From NCBI GenBank assembly GCA_016870695.1, contig VGAV01000199.1, forward strand, positions 1 through 5,298: DNA of 5,298 nucleotides, given 5' to 3'. Positions 4,858 to 5,298 of this stretch are shown piece by piece (positions within the stretch are counted from its first letter, which is position 1; every line of letters begins with the position of its first letter). This DNA comes from Actinomycetota bacterium (GTDB lineage Bacteria > Actinomycetota > Actinomycetes > Actinomycetales > Microbacteriaceae). The translations under genes were made by a program, and so were the position numbers. A model generated the notes under the pieces. That model was given only the letters and a program-made list of their open reading frames with translations. It was not told the origin of the DNA and made no database searches.

Positions 4858-5298
4858 ATGGCCCAGGCCCCCGGCACCGACGACGCGGAGCCGAACGACT
4901 CCTCCCCGCGCCGCCGCGCGGACGCGCTCCGGCGCGGTCCGGTGACGGGGGAAGGCGTCACCGCCTTCGAATCGCAGCTGCGGTCGATGCGCTCCGACGC
5001 GGAGCAGCACCTCGCGCAGGCGCGCGCCGAGTTCGATCAGCGGAACGAGCGGCTCAAGGAGCGCACCGGCCGCGACCTCATCGTGGCGACCCTCATCGGT
5101 CTCGCGATCGGGGTCGTCGTCGTCGCCTCGCTCATCTTCGTCAAGTGGCTCTTCGTGCTCTTCGCCGCCGCGGCGGTGGGGCTCGCGATGTTCGAGTTCG
5201 CCCGGGCGCTCCAGGTCGCCGGGCGCCGCGTGGACGTCGTCCCGCAGCTCGTCGTCGGGCTGGGGCTCCTGCTCAGCGGCTTCCTGGTCGGGTTGTGG
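4858..5298 (+). CDS. cdsA: phosphatidate cytidylyltransferase, N-terminal part
   Basis: The gene is cut by the window end; 147 codons are visible with no stop. The start ATG 4858 follows the frr stop by 3 nt and has GAGG 8 nt upstream. CdsA is an integral membrane enzyme that makes CDP-diacylglycerol from phosphatidic acid and CTP. Residues 1–68 are hydrophilic and charged: a disordered Asp/Pro/Arg start, then a likely helix over about 37–68 (FESQLRSMRSDAEQHLAQAR). Then comes RTGRDLIVATLIG (69–81), which I recognise as the start of actinobacterial CdsA, and transmembrane segments at about 74–95, 97–115 and 129–147. The CDS signature and the metal/CTP-binding aspartates lie in the C-terminal half, beyond the window, so catalytic competence cannot be judged. 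Assignment rests on the RTGRDL start, membrane topology and the conserved frr–cdsA order. Confidence 0.85.
   Translation, partial: MAQAPGTDDAEPNDSSPRRRADALRRGPVTGEGVTAFESQLRSMRSDAEQHLAQARAEFDQRNERLKERTGRDLIVATLIGLAIGVVVVASLIFVKWLFVLFAAAAVGLAMFEFARALQVAGRRVDVVPQLVVGLGLLLSGFLVGLW

Noticed and set aside
4276..5010. − strand open frame across frr and cdsA
   Set aside because: Antisense shadow with no ribosome binding site or family resemblance.

Overview
The window is high-GC DNA with strong third-position G/C bias. It carries the conserved bacterial block rpsB–tsf–pyrH–frr–cdsA on the + strand, with a divergent M23-type (LytM) gene just upstream of rpsB. The gene order, the Ala/Glu-rich C-terminal extension of ribosomal protein S2, the GTG starts and the DUF3060-like secreted protein point to an actinobacterium. 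Microbacteriaceae, and Microbacterium or a close relative in particular, is my best guess; it rests on protein recognition and was not searched.

Layout: 1–419 is the 3' end of a gene for a secreted DUF3060-like repeat protein (+). Positions 420–673 separate it from the convergent M23 gene and hold three head-to-tail copies of a 76-bp repeat (424–651), each with an invariant dyad. Positions 674–1183 (−) encode a 169-residue exported LytM-domain protein whose zinc ligands are present but whose two catalytic histidines appear to be replaced. Positions 1184–1499 form a 316-nt divergent region with a candidate rpsB promoter and a leader able to form several stem-loops. Then come rpsB (1500–2402), tsf (2539–3366), a strong intrinsic terminator (3377–3410), pyrH (3505–4224), a GC-rich hairpin with a promoter-like −10 beside it, frr (4300–4854), and the 5' part of cdsA (4858 to the window end).

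Functionally this is a translation and growth block. S2 and EF-Ts serve the ribosome and elongation, UMP kinase feeds UTP/CTP synthesis, RRF recycles ribosomes, and CdsA uses CTP to make CDP-diacylglycerol for phospholipids. Every gap except frr–cdsA contains a hairpin, and most have a plausible −10 hexamer. The cluster is therefore probably read as several transcription units (rpsB-tsf, pyrH, frr-cdsA) with possible read-through, not as one plain operon. The coding part is ordinary. The parts worth a second look are the 76-bp repeat array, the degenerate LytM protein and the structured non-coding gaps. I found no clear new multi-gene system, CRISPR array, tRNA, rRNA or insertion sequence.
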